64,000 bases of DNA from an uncultured bacterium (GCA_947073645.1 CAMTMK010000001.1:62001-126000), one strand, 5' to 3'; shown: positions 24,551-33,268, numbered from the stretch's first letter. Numbers and translations are program-made. The notes: generated from the letters alone by a model not told the origin.

Positions 24551-24760
24551 AATGAATTATACAGAAGAAAAAATTATGTAAATCTAAGTTTGACACAAAA
24601 AATGTCTATTGTGGAAGAAGAAACATTCAACATGATTGCTATAAATGATTTATTTCTGGATTCCATAAATAATTCAAATTGTGAAAATTGTAGTAATAAG
24701 TATAGTTATGTTGCTGTTAAGATTAACAATTCACTAGCTAAATTATGCAAATTATTTTAA
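24551..24760 (+). pseudogene. small degenerate gene with shifts at A-tracts
   Basis: An ATG at 24551 with AAGGAGAAAT upstream reads MNYTEEKIM and stops. The frame reopens at 24602 as a 52-aa frame, MSIVEEETFNMIAINDLF and on. The intervening bases in another frame read NYVNLSLTQK. Adding one A at the first A-run and removing one at the second would give a continuous small protein, MNYTEEKNYVNLSLTQKMS onward. This is either a decayed gene or two homopolymer errors. The product is unrecognised, with a Cys-Glu-Asn-Cys pair in its middle. Confidence 0.5.
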
Positions 24761-24787
24761 CTATACTTGAAATCACAAAAAAATATG

Positions 24788-24993
24788 TTATAATAAAGAT
24801 AAGGGCGGGACAAGTTCCAGCTTGCCCCTTTAAAAGCCCCTAGAAAATGATTGAAAGCACTATTATGATTATTAAAATTATAATTAGTGCTTTTTCACTT
24901 ATTGCGAATATCATTCTCATCACCCCCTTTCTTTGCGGTTATCCAAATTTATAGTTTGTCCCTCAAAGTATGAAAGATGATTAGGGCTTACCC
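24788..24993 (-). ncRNA. structured toxin-like mRNA, copy B
   Basis: Minus-strand counterpart of copy A. It starts at GGGTAAGCCC (24993-24984) and shares the following TAATCATCTTTCATACT leader exactly, apart from one base gained in copy A. The coding part has a 9-bp perfect inverted repeat (AAAGCACTA/TAGTGCTTT) in which a G-C pair of copy A is replaced by A-T. The 3' end again shows GGGGC, an 8-bp hairpin (GGGGCAAG/CTTGTCCC), GCCC and a U-rich tail. The inner stem differs in sequence from copy A but keeps its pairing. Confidence 0.65.
24840..24914 (-). CDS. 24-aa hydrophobic peptide, type I toxin-like (copy B)
   Basis: Reading frame aligned with copy A from the ribosome site on (AAAGGGGGTGATGAGA, then ATG). 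Residues AISEKAL are followed by ten or more Ile/Leu/Val and end VLSIIF, so the tail is even more hydrophobic than in copy A. A second in-frame ATG two codons upstream is possible but would not align with copy A. A single membrane span is expected. The stop codon overlaps the first G of the conserved GGGGC of the 3' structure. Toxin function is inferred from size, hydrophobicity and RNA structure. Confidence 0.68.
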   Translation of the reverse strand: MIFAISEKALIIILIIIIVLSIIF

Positions 24994-25000
24994 ATTAATA

Positions 25001-25029
25001 ATAATATATCGCGAACAAAAATAAGTCAA
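25001..25029 (-). promoter_or_regulatory. sigma70-type promoter of toxin-like element B
   Basis: On the minus strand TTGACT (25029-25024), a 17-bp spacer, and TATTAT (25006-25001) precede the conserved GGG by seven bases. The geometry is the same as in element A although the surrounding sequence differs. Confidence 0.78.
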
Positions 25030-25035
25030 TATTAT

Positions 25036-25062
25036 TAAAAAAGAGAGGATAACCTCTCTTTA
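25036..25062 (-). terminator. intrinsic terminator of gshA
   Basis: AAAGAGAGG-TTAT-CCTCTCTTTTTT on the minus strand. It begins at the gshA stop codon and lies just upstream of the element B promoter. Confidence 0.88.
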
Positions 25063-26370
25063 ATTACTTACATATTTAATCAATTTTTTAATGTCTTTAT
25101 CCCAAGCACCGTTCCAATTTCGAATAATCACATCAGCAGGACAAATTCCCTGCAGTGTATATTCTTTTATCGCATCAAGGAATTTTTCTTCACCCAAATC
25201 AGCTCCAATCAAAGATTTTTCTGCAATATACAAAATTTCTTTTGCAATCTCTTTTGCGTAATATTTACCAATTTTGGCATTCAAAGCACTTTTGGGTACG
25301 TTATATCTTAGTTCGGAAAAATCTCTATAATCAAAATCGGCAAACAACTCTTCAATTTCGGCAATCGCTGATTTATTATACAAAATCCCTTTATAAATCG
25401 CCAAAATTGAATACTGCAAACCTTTTCCAACACAATCGTGATTTCTGATTTCTAAAAAATTCCGCATCCTAACTTCAGGAAAATACAAATTTGCATGAAG
25501 TTCAAAATCCTGAATATCAGCCTCAAAACCTTCATAACCGTTTTGCATAAATTCTGAGAAATTAATTTTTCCATTAATCGGCACAACATCATCATCGCGA
25601 TTAATAAATATCATCGGAGTTTCCAACACATAATCCAAATACTCATCAAACGAGAATTTGTTATCAATCTGCCCGACAAAACCGCATCTGTCATTGTCAG
25701 TATTTAACCAGCTAAGCGCACGAAAACTCTTATAACCGGTTTCAACACCGCCTCTTATCGGAGAATTTGCAAACATTGCAGTCATAAACGGTGTAAGTTT
25801 ATTTGCAATTTTGAACTTCTGTACTGCATCTTCTTCGCTTTCAAAATCAATACAGCATTGAACTCCTGCAGTTTCTCTCATCATAACGTCAGACAAAATT
25901 CCCCAAAGATATTTTGCCATAAGTTTATAGCGTTTTTTAGGGATAAGCCCGATATTTTTGTTTGTAGAAAGAGGAGATACACCATAATTCAGCAAACTTA
26001 TATTAAATTTGTCCAAAACAGGTTTCATCTGCTTATCTAAAGTATCAATTTTATTCTTTATTTCGTGAATTGTATTTTCAGGCTTAATACTCAATTCCAC
26101 CTGACATCCGGGTTCAAGTGTAATTGTATCATGCTCCTGTTTCAAACCGATAATATTATAATCATCGGTAATATAATCCCAATTTTCCTCTCTTGCAAAG
26201 TTTCTTAAGAAATTACAAATCCCAAATTCTGAACCGTAATCAACAGCCTTTGACGTAACGGGAAAAATCGGAAGTCTTTCATACTCCATACCGATTTGAC
26301 AAGAATTTTTACAACCTTCTGTAAATAAATTTAAAATATCCTTTTTCCCTAATTTATGTGCAATCTGCAT
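25060..26370 (-). CDS. gshA: glutamate--cysteine ligase (GCS2/plant-cyanobacterial type)
   Basis: First step of glutathione synthesis, joining Glu and Cys with ATP. It is 436 aa. GMEYERLPIFP at about 27-37 begins the ATP-grasp-like catalytic core. LEPGCQVELS (about 84-93), GVQCCIDFESEEDA and FANSPIRGG are conserved in the cyanobacterial and plant enzymes. gshB is not within the window. A glyoxalase gene (gloA) 18 kb away is consistent with glutathione use. It has its own terminator, and AAGGAG lies before the start. Confidence 0.85.
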   Translation of the reverse strand: MQIAHKLGKKDILNLFTEGCKNSCQIGMEYERLPIFPVTSKAVDYGSEFGICNFLRNFAREENWDYITDDYNIIGLKQEHDTITLEPGCQVELSIKPENTIHEIKNKIDTLDKQMKPVLDKFNISLLNYGVSPLSTNKNIGLIPKKRYKLMAKYLWGILSDVMMRETAGVQCCIDFESEEDAVQKFKIANKLTPFMTAMFANSPIRGGVETGYKSFRALSWLNTDNDRCGFVGQIDNKFSFDEYLDYVLETPMIFINRDDDVVPINGKINFSEFMQNGYEGFEADIQDFELHANLYFPEVRMRNFLEIRNHDCVGKGLQYSILAIYKGILYNKSAIAEIEELFADFDYRDFSELRYNVPKSALNAKIGKYYAKEIAKEILYIAEKSLIGADLGEEKFLDAIKEYTLQGICPADVIIRNWNGAWDKDIKKLIKYVSN

Positions 26371-26462
26371 GCCTTACTCCTTAACTCAATTATAACATCC
26401 ACAAAAATATCAAAAGAAATTATGTAAAACATTTACCTGTCTGTGGTATTATTATAGGTAAG

Positions 26463-27296
26463 ATGAACTACTACGAACGGGCAAAATACTTTAGAACTAA
26501 AAAACGACTTGGTCAAAACTTTTTGATTGACGGTCAGACAATCAGTGATATCATTGATTTTGCAGATATTCAGCCTAATGATACCGTTATAGAAATCGGT
26601 CCGGGTGTAGGCTTTGTTACAGAACAGCTGGTAAAGCATGCAAAACAGGTTATTGCAATTGAACTTGACGAAGAAGCAATCAGAGAGCTTAAAAAGCTTG
26701 ATGCGCCAAATCTTACGATAATCCATAACGATATTTTGAAACAAGATTTGTCAGAACTCTGCGAAGGCAAAGTTAAAGTCGTTGCAAATATTCCATACTA
26801 TATTACAAGTCCGATTATTGCTCATTTGCTGGGCGAAATCGATGATTTAAACAACAAAAACCGCAACAAAATCACAGATATTTTACTAATGGTTCAAGAA
26901 GAAGTTGCAAGAAGAATGGTTGCAAACGAAAACTCATCAAGTAAACAATACGGACTTTTGACTATTTTGTCGCAATTCTGGGCGGATGTAAAAATTATGA
27001 AACTTGTTGGCAGACGTTCATTTTTCCCTGCACCAAAAGTTAATTCTGCACTGGTAAAACTCGTTGTAAGAGAAAAACCACTGATTGAATTGAGCGACTA
27101 TACACATTTTAGAAAAACAATTAAAGCAGGATTTGCACAACGCAGAAAAAATGTTAAAAATTGCCTGCTCTCAGGCGGTTTCTCAAAAGAAAAAATCACA
27201 TCGGCACTTGCTTCACTCGGACTTGACGAAAACATCCGCGGAGAAAAACTTTCAATAGAAATGTTTGGGAAACTTTCAGAGGCTTTACATGATTAA
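26463..27296 (+). CDS. rsmA: 16S rRNA dimethyladenosine transferase
   Basis: Dimethylates the two adjacent adenines near the 3' end of 16S rRNA during 30S maturation. It is 277 aa. LGQNFLID near the start, VIEIGPGVGFVTEQL (SAM motif I) and ANIPYYITSPI (catalytic NIPYY) are all present. The C-terminal helical domain contains FFPAPKVNSALV and RRKNVKNCL. The 3' end overlaps the start of ispE by 8 bp, a common pairing in bacteria. Confidence 0.96.
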   Translation: MNYYERAKYFRTKKRLGQNFLIDGQTISDIIDFADIQPNDTVIEIGPGVGFVTEQLVKHAKQVIAIELDEEAIRELKKLDAPNLTIIHNDILKQDLSELCEGKVKVVANIPYYITSPIIAHLLGEIDDLNNKNRNKITDILLMVQEEVARRMVANENSSSKQYGLLTILSQFWADVKIMKLVGRRSFFPAPKVNSALVKLVVREKPLIELSDYTHFRKTIKAGFAQRRKNVKNCLLSGGFSKEKITSALASLGLDENIRGEKLSIEMFGKLSEALHD

Positions 27297-28059
27297 AGTT
27301 CAGTGCCCTGCAAAAATTAATTTGACCTTAAAAGTTACGGGCAAACGTCCTGACGGGTTTCATAATATTGAAAGCATAATGCAGACCATAAGCCTTTATG
27401 ATTATTTGACCATAAAAGCAGAGCCTGCCGAAAAAACTGAAATTATTTTGTCAGGAAACAGCACAGAAATCCCTTATAACGAAAAAAATCTTGTTTATAA
27501 GGCAGTTGAATTATTTCCGATGTCCCCTCACAAAGTGGAAATTTACATAGAAAAAAACATTCCTGTTTCGGCAGGTTTGGCTGGCGGAAGCACAGATTGC
27601 GCGGGAACTCTTTTCGGTCTGAACGAATTATTAGGACAGCCCCTGACACGTGAAGAACTTCACAAACTTTGTGCAAAACTAGGGTCTGATTTAAATTTTT
27701 GTTTGGAAGGCGGACGCCAAATGACATCAGGACGCGGAGAAATCCTTGAACCTATGGAATTTGAAGAGTTTAATGTATCGTTAATTAAGCCTAAAAATCT
27801 TGGCATAAGCGCAAAAGAAGCTTATACAAAGTTCTCGGTTAAAGATGGAAAAAGCGATTTTGAAAACGACTTGGAATGGGCAGTAATTGATGATTACCCC
27901 GAACTGCGGACAATAAAAAACCTGTACCCGCAATCAATGATGTCAGGTTCAGGCTCGATTTATTTTATGATTAATGATGAATTTGAAAATCTTGAAGGTT
28001 ATGAGATTTTTAACAATCTGAAAGCAATTTCATACGGTATAAAAAAAATCTCCCTTTAA
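27289..28059 (+). CDS. ispE: 4-diphosphocytidyl-2-C-methyl-D-erythritol kinase
   Basis: GHMP-family kinase of the non-mevalonate isoprenoid pathway. The start at 27289 (ATG inside the rsmA stop region, CAGAGG upstream) gives 256 aa. PAKINLTLKVTGKRPDGFHN is the substrate-binding start, PVSAGLAGGSTDCAG the ATP-binding glycine motif, and MSGSGS the third GHMP motif. Its stop codon lies in the loop of a terminator, so translation and termination overlap. MEP-pathway isoprenoids fit with the quinone gene ubiE nearby. Confidence 0.95.
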   Translation: MIKVQCPAKINLTLKVTGKRPDGFHNIESIMQTISLYDYLTIKAEPAEKTEIILSGNSTEIPYNEKNLVYKAVELFPMSPHKVEIYIEKNIPVSAGLAGGSTDCAGTLFGLNELLGQPLTREELHKLCAKLGSDLNFCLEGGRQMTSGRGEILEPMEFEEFNVSLIKPKNLGISAKEAYTKFSVKDGKSDFENDLEWAVIDDYPELRTIKNLYPQSMMSGSGSIYFMINDEFENLEGYEIFNNLKAISYGIKKISL

Positions 28060-28072
28060 GGGAGATTTTTTA
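28045..28072. terminator. intrinsic terminator overlapping the ispE stop
   Basis: AAAATCTCCC-TTTAA-GGGAGATTTTT. The ispE TAA sits within the loop. It also lies at the 3' end of the convergent gene. Confidence 0.92.
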
Positions 28073-29968
28073 TTATTTTCTTCCAGCTGCTGCATTAAGT
28101 TCAGCTTGTCTTCTTGCCATAGCTGTATCACGATCTTTTTGATTTGTAAATATGTTACTTCTGTTGTTATTACAATCAGTGTACCAGTATGCATCTATAT
28201 TATAATCTCTTTGAGCTCCGTTATATGTACCGTTCCATTCTTGATATTTACCTTTCATAGGTCCTTTTTGCAGTTTACCGTCTGTTTGAGCATCACAGTC
28301 AACTATAAATTTTACACCTGCAAGTTCCGGGTGGTATAATCCGTCGAACTCGGAATATAATTTCAATTCTTTGCCAACACTTGGGAATATACATTTATTG
28401 AAATCTTTTCTCGCAATACCGTGAGCCATTTTTAATTCGTGAGCAATTTTTAAAGCTTCTTCCGGTGTTACTGCTCTTGTAATTGGGTTACCGTCAGCAT
28501 CTGTACCTGTTTGTACTCTATATTTAGTTTGTGCAACTTTTGACCAGTTATCACCGCGTTGTACAGTATGAGAACAATAATCTACCTCTTGCTTAACAAC
28601 TTGATGGAATTCATCAGGTGTAAGTTCACAAACCTGAGGTTCTTCATGTGGTTCTTCATTTGGAGGAACAGGCGGTTCTTCTTTTTTACCTGGACCATAT
28701 ACTCTAGGTTCTGTACCACCTTTATCTTTAAACAAATCTTTAAACCAAGTACCACCCACTGCTACAGGTACACCTGATAAAGCTCCAAGACCTTCAACAG
28801 TTGCTGCTGCAGCTGCTGCACCTGTTGCGCCTGCACCTGCTGCACCTGCACCTGCTGCGGCACCTGCACCGACTGCTAATCCAGGAACTAACAAAGCACC
28901 CGCTGTAGCCACAGCTGCTGTTGCACCACCGATAATCGCTATTTGTTTAACTTCAGTATAATCCTTTTCAAAATTACCGCCAGCTCTATGTACCATATCA
29001 GCTACCGCATCATCATCAATATGTAATGTTTCTGCTGCTTCACGACGTTCTTTCAATGAAAGGTGACCATTTCTTACTTCGCCTTCTTGAGTGTGAGTAT
29101 TCATCAAGCCTTCAGTAAATTGTTTATATTTAACTTGATCTATTTTACCATCTTTATTTAAAAGCCCGTTTTCCGGATTGTTAACATATGCCAAAGCTTT
29201 TTTATTTTTTAGGCGTTCATTGCGAACAAGATTTTGTTCAGCCCATTCATTAGCTTTTTTACGAGCTTCACGTCTGCCCATACCTTGTGCTCTTAAATCA
29301 TTATAGTAATCTTTTCTGGCTTGTTTTCTTGCTTTTTCAGCAGTCTTGTATTCACCTTTATCAGTGTAAGTTCTTGTAGAATAGTGATTTTCAAGATTTG
29401 CTTCGTTTTCAACGTAATCTTTAGCCAGCTGACGAGCCTGTTTTTCATCAGTTACAGGTGTTCCATCTGCTAAACCATTTTCCAAATACTGCTTAGTCAT
29501 ATCAGCAATTGCATCCTTACGAGCTTGTTTTGTTGCATATCTTCTTGGTTTAGTTAGTTGTACATTATCGCCTTCAAACATCATTCTTTCTTGAACTTGT
29601 TCTTCTGTTAAAGGTTCAGCATGTTTAGGAGTTGCCGGAACAGTTTCAGCTTTATCAGCTTTAGCAACATCTTGTTCTTCAACAACTTCATCAGCTTTAG
29701 CAACAGCTCCTGCGCCATCTGTTGTTTCTGCCTTATCAGCTTCTTGAGCTGCAGCACTAAAACTAACGCCCAAGTCACTTCTTACTTCATCTGCAACAGT
29801 TTCATTTTTTGGTGTAACTGGTGCTTTATCTGTTTTACCAATAGGCACTGTAATACCTAGTGCGTCCATTCTGCCTCTGTTATAAGCTGCTTGTTCATCT
29901 GTTTTTGCTTTAAATTCGGCAGCATAATCTTTTCCAAAAAATTTTACCGGATCCAATTCGTATCCCAT
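28073..29968 (-). CDS. large orphan protein with Ala/Gly-rich segment and LysM-like domain
   Basis: 631-aa protein from the ATG at 29968 (AAGGGG upstream). The N-terminal 130 residues are Ala/Glu/Lys-rich and repetitive (variants of KADE and AETVP). Residues about 130-340 are highly charged helices. Residues 342-400 form a long Gly/Ala hydrophobic run that could cross a membrane. A proline-rich linker follows, then a LysM-like domain at 465-535 (HTVQRGDNWSKVAQTKY). The Cys-containing tail has NIDAYWYTDCNNN. It may be a cell-wall or envelope-associated protein; there is no classical signal peptide. Function unknown. Confidence 0.78.
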   Translation of the reverse strand: MGYELDPVKFFGKDYAAEFKAKTDEQAAYNRGRMDALGITVPIGKTDKAPVTPKNETVADEVRSDLGVSFSAAAQEADKAETTDGAGAVAKADEVVEEQDVAKADKAETVPATPKHAEPLTEEQVQERMMFEGDNVQLTKPRRYATKQARKDAIADMTKQYLENGLADGTPVTDEKQARQLAKDYVENEANLENHYSTRTYTDKGEYKTAEKARKQARKDYYNDLRAQGMGRREARKKANEWAEQNLVRNERLKNKKALAYVNNPENGLLNKDGKIDQVKYKQFTEGLMNTHTQEGEVRNGHLSLKERREAAETLHIDDDAVADMVHRAGGNFEKDYTEVKQIAIIGGATAAVATAGALLVPGLAVGAGAAAGAGAAGAGATGAAAAAATVEGLGALSGVPVAVGGTWFKDLFKDKGGTEPRVYGPGKKEEPPVPPNEEPHEEPQVCELTPDEFHQVVKQEVDYCSHTVQRGDNWSKVAQTKYRVQTGTDADGNPITRAVTPEEALKIAHELKMAHGIARKDFNKCIFPSVGKELKLYSEFDGLYHPELAGVKFIVDCDAQTDGKLQKGPMKGKYQEWNGTYNGAQRDYNIDAYWYTDCNNNRSNIFTNQKDRDTAMARRQAELNAAAGRK

Positions 29969-30092
29969 AATTTCCCCTTTCAATCTTCGTGTTTTTCCCC
30001 TGTACTCATGTAAAAAATTTTTGTGCGAAAAAATTGCATGATTTGAAGCATTCTTCGTAACATTTGTTTACAAAAAGCATCCAATAAGACTA

Positions 30093-30121
30093 TTCACATA
30101 TCGTGAAATATAGTGTATTAT
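30093..30121 (+). promoter_or_regulatory. strong promoter giving a leaderless ABC ATPase mRNA
   Basis: TTCACA at 30093-30098, a 17-bp spacer, then TATTAT at 30116-30121, then six bases to the ATG at 30128. No ribosome site exists between them, so the mRNA would start at the start codon. Confidence 0.65.
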
Positions 30122-30127
30122 AGTTTT

Positions 30128-31072
30128 ATGGCTATTTTAGAGGTAAAAAACTTAAATCTTGGATTTAACTGCGAATGTGGTTTTCGTCAAGCGCTTTTTG
30201 ATGTTTCCTTTTCATTAGAGAAAGGCAAAATGCATGCACTCGTAGGTGAATCAGGATGCGGAAAAACTATCAGTGCAATGAGTATTCTGCAACTTTTACC
30301 CAAAACTGCAAAAATTACAGACGGACAAATTCTTTTTAAAGGTGAAAACCTATTAAAACAAAAGAATTTACGTGATATTCGCGGAAGCAAAATTGCACTC
30401 ATTCCGCAAGACCCTATGACATCATTAAATCCCTTGTACACCATAGGTAATCAACTTTTAGAAGTCATAAAAATTCATCACAACCTCAAGGGAGATGCAG
30501 CATACAAAAATGCTATAGAAGCTCTTGAGGCAGTTCAAATCCCCTGCGCGCGCGAGCGTATGAAAGCATACCCGCATGAATTTTCAGGCGGAATGAAACA
30601 GCGCGCAATTATTGCAATGGCACTTGCCTGCAATGCCGAAGTTTTGATTGCGGATGAACCTACAACAGCACTGGATGTAACAATTCAGGCACAAATTATG
30701 AATTTACTTGATGAGATTAAGAGAACAAAACAAACATCAATTCTTTTAATTACTCATGATTTGGCACTGGTTGGTGAAAACTCGGATTATACATCAGTAA
30801 TGTATGCGGGCAGAATCGTTGAAACAGCACCGTCAAAAGAGTTTTTTACAAACCCAAATCATCCGTATTCGAATGCCCTCTTACGTTCGCTACCCTCAAA
30901 CAGAGAGGCAAAACTGGAAACAATCCAAGGTCAGCCCCCGACAATTATGCAAAACATTTCAGGATGTCGTTTTCACCCGAGATGCACAGAATGCATGGAA
31001 ATCTGCACCCAAAAAGTCCCGCCTTTAGATAATGTAGGCATTAACCATTACAGTGCGTGTTTTTGTAATTAA
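30128..31072 (+). CDS. oligopeptide-type ABC transporter ATPase (OppD/DppD-like), orphan
   Basis: 314-aa ATP-binding subunit. Walker A GESGCGKT is at 40-47, the signature FSGGMKQR and Walker B VLIADEPTTALDV follow, and the switch His is in LLITHDLAL. The C-terminal extension with PNHPYSNALLRSLP and CRFHPRC is diagnostic of Opp/Dpp/nickel-type importers. No permease or binding-protein gene is adjacent, so the partner components must be elsewhere. The start at 30128 is chosen because the promoter spacing makes it leaderless. Confidence 0.9.
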   Translation: MAILEVKNLNLGFNCECGFRQALFDVSFSLEKGKMHALVGESGCGKTISAMSILQLLPKTAKITDGQILFKGENLLKQKNLRDIRGSKIALIPQDPMTSLNPLYTIGNQLLEVIKIHHNLKGDAAYKNAIEALEAVQIPCARERMKAYPHEFSGGMKQRAIIAMALACNAEVLIADEPTTALDVTIQAQIMNLLDEIKRTKQTSILLITHDLALVGENSDYTSVMYAGRIVETAPSKEFFTNPNHPYSNALLRSLPSNREAKLETIQGQPPTIMQNISGCRFHPRCTECMEICTQKVPPLDNVGINHYSACFCN

Positions 31073-31085
31073 AACTTTGTAATAC

Positions 31086-31733
31086 TCACATAAAAAACCA
31101 TAATATAATTTTTGCATATCTTGCCAGAAATAACAATGCGAAACTTAAAACCATATCATAAATAATTTTCACACCGCTTTGCGCACAAATCCAACCACTC
31201 ATAAAAGCCCAGCCTTCATGTTTAATCCCTGCAATAAAGAGCATATAAAGAACACCTATTAAATGAACGGTTAAAACACCGACAAAAACAGCTTTTAAAA
31301 TATTTTTATTAGAAAATCCGCTTTTCAAAATTGTACCTGCAAAAAACACCGCGGGAATATAAGCTAAAATATAGCCAAAACCATATTCCAGAACATATTT
31401 AGGTCCGCCTCCGAGTGCAAAAACAGGTATTGCCAAAAGTCCGAGCAAAATATATAAAAGAATACTTGTTATTCCGTATTTTCTGCCTAAAAAAGCACCA
31501 ACAAACATTACTACGGGAATTTGAGGAATAAACTTATACGTGTGGATAAAATCTTTTAATACCAAATCTTCGCCATTAAAAAGTCCTTTTGGTATAATAA
31601 AATGAGTTATATCCAACTGAACAAATGTGGCAAGTATTATCAAAACAGTACAGCATAAAATCAATAATATACTGCCAAACGATAATCTTATACCCTCAAT
31701 TTGTTTTTTTATCAATTTAACATCAGTTGTCAT
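31086..31733 (-). CDS. bioY: BioY-family biotin transporter component
   Basis: 215-aa membrane protein with six hydrophobic segments. The family core GRKYGITSILLYILLGLL followed by PVFALGGG and a GYILAYIPAVFFAG helix is recognisable. BioY is the substrate-capturing S component of an ECF importer and takes up biotin, alone or with EcfAT. It overlaps the upstream rimI gene by 4 bp (ATGA), so the two are co-translated. The N-terminal charged 20 residues are unusual but plausible. Confidence 0.78.
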   Translation of the reverse strand: MTTDVKLIKKQIEGIRLSFGSILLILCCTVLIILATFVQLDITHFIIPKGLFNGEDLVLKDFIHTYKFIPQIPVVMFVGAFLGRKYGITSILLYILLGLLAIPVFALGGGPKYVLEYGFGYILAYIPAVFFAGTILKSGFSNKNILKAVFVGVLTVHLIGVLYMLFIAGIKHEGWAFMSGWICAQSGVKIIYDMVLSFALLFLARYAKIILWFFM

Positions 31734-32251
31734 AAAATATTAATCTTCCCATCCAAACCTTTAACATTATGTTCAAATAACGTTTTAAATTTATCGTAAA
31801 AAATATTTTCTGTCCACATAATCAACGCATCTTCGTTATTGTCCTGATAATATCCCTTACGTGTGCCGAGTGACTTGAACCCGTATTTTTCATATAAACC
31901 TTTTGCAGGAAGATTGCTGACTCTCACTTCAAGAGTAATAAACTTAACCATATCTTTGTAACACTCTTCAATCACAGTTTTTAAAAGAGCTTCTGCAATA
32001 TACTTGCGTCTGTATTCGGGCAAAACCGCAATCGTTGTAATATGAGCTTCTTCCAAAATCTTCCAGCATCCGCAATATGCAACAAGTTCCCCATTTTCAT
32101 TAAACGCACTAAAATAACTCGCCAAATCATTGGACAATTCACCCAAAAATGACTCTCTCGACCAGTGATGCTGACCATATGCCTGCTCCTCAAGAGCAAT
32201 TACAGCATCAATATCAGATTTTTCCATCGGTTTAATTTTTATGCTGAACAT
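31730..32251 (-). CDS. rimI: GNAT-family N-acetyltransferase, RimI-like
   Basis: 173-aa acetyltransferase. IAVLPEYRRKYIAEALL is the acetyl-CoA pyrophosphate-binding motif A. EVRVSNLPAKGLYEKYGFKSLGTRKGYY and EDALIMW form the RimI signature, suggesting acetylation of the N-terminus of ribosomal protein S18 or other proteins. An ATGA overlap links it to bioY downstream. The C-terminus is about 20 residues longer than usual. Confidence 0.87.
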   Translation of the reverse strand: MFSIKIKPMEKSDIDAVIALEEQAYGQHHWSRESFLGELSNDLASYFSAFNENGELVAYCGCWKILEEAHITTIAVLPEYRRKYIAEALLKTVIEECYKDMVKFITLEVRVSNLPAKGLYEKYGFKSLGTRKGYYQDNNEDALIMWTENIFYDKFKTLFEHNVKGLDGKINIL

Positions 32252-32368
32252 ACCTTAATCTTAACATAGAAAAAGCAGTCCCGTCGATTTATTAAATTTT
32301 GTTTACCTCTTGATTAAATCGGCTCAATATGGTATTATTAGTGATAAAGAATAGAAGAAAGGCTTTAT

Positions 32369-33244
32369 ATGAAAAACATTGTTGTTTATACTGATAAGAA
32401 TGAATCAAAATTAGCTGACGTTTTGGCTCAAATTGAAGATGCAAACGTTAGAATTGAGAATGCTGAAAATTTAAGAGATTACGAAACTCTTAATCCGGGT
32501 TTGGTTGTGGTTGAAAGCGTTCCTAATATCAAAGATGTTCTTATGACAACAAAGTTTAAAGCTCCGACATTGTTTATCGGTGATGTTTTCAAAGGATGCA
32601 CAGTTAGAGCTGTATTATTCGACTTTATCAAAACTCCTGTTGATAATATGGAACTTGTAATCAGAGCTAACGCGCTTTTGAAATACAAAGAATTACGCGA
32701 CAAATTGAAGCTTGTATCTACAACAGACGAATTAACAGGTCTTCATAACAGAAAATATATGCAGGAACGTCTTGACCAGGAAATTTCACGCGCAAGACGC
32801 TACGGCAATAAACTTTCCTGCCTGTTGTTTGACTTAGACTTTTTCAAAGTTGTAAATGATATTTACGGCTACGAATGGGGCGACGTGTTATTACGCTCTA
32901 TCGCTGACAAACTTAAACAAGTAATCAGAAAAGAAGATATCTTAACACGTTACGGTGACGAAGAATTTTTGCTAATCCTTCCAAATACATCAGAAGAAAA
33001 TGCATTCTTGTTTGCTGAAAGATTTAGACGTGATATTGAAAAAATGGAATTTATCCCTGCAGGCGAAGAAGAAAGACACCCGATTACAATTTCTGGCGGT
33101 ATTTCAACTTATCCTTGCATCCAAGATACAGAAGAAGATGCAAACACAATCATCCGTTACGCAGAACATGCATTATACAACGCTAAAAAACGCGGTAAGA
33201 ACAAAATCGTTCAGTTCTCTAAATTAAATTTAGGTGAGGGCTAG
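32369..33244 (+). CDS. GGDEF-domain protein with degenerate active site (GDEEF) and receiver-like N-terminus
   Basis: 291 aa. Residues 1-105 resemble a response-regulator receiver, but the expected phospho-Asp position reads LVVVESV, so phosphorylation is unlikely. Residues 118-285 are a GGDEF domain: TGLHNRKYM, FDLDFFKVVND, then GDEEF at 196-200 where GG(D/E)EF is expected. The inhibitory-site motif RxxD (Arg187-Asp190) lies exactly five residues before it and is intact. This suggests a c-di-GMP receptor rather than a synthase, by analogy with other degenerate GGDEF proteins. AAAGG precedes the ATG. Confidence 0.88.
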   Translation: MKNIVVYTDKNESKLADVLAQIEDANVRIENAENLRDYETLNPGLVVVESVPNIKDVLMTTKFKAPTLFIGDVFKGCTVRAVLFDFIKTPVDNMELVIRANALLKYKELRDKLKLVSTTDELTGLHNRKYMQERLDQEISRARRYGNKLSCLLFDLDFFKVVNDIYGYEWGDVLLRSIADKLKQVIRKEDILTRYGDEEFLLILPNTSEENAFLFAERFRRDIEKMEFIPAGEEERHPITISGGISTYPCIQDTEEDANTIIRYAEHALYNAKKRGKNKIVQFSKLNLGEG

Positions 33245-33268
33245 AACGAACGAGCAAGACGATAATTA

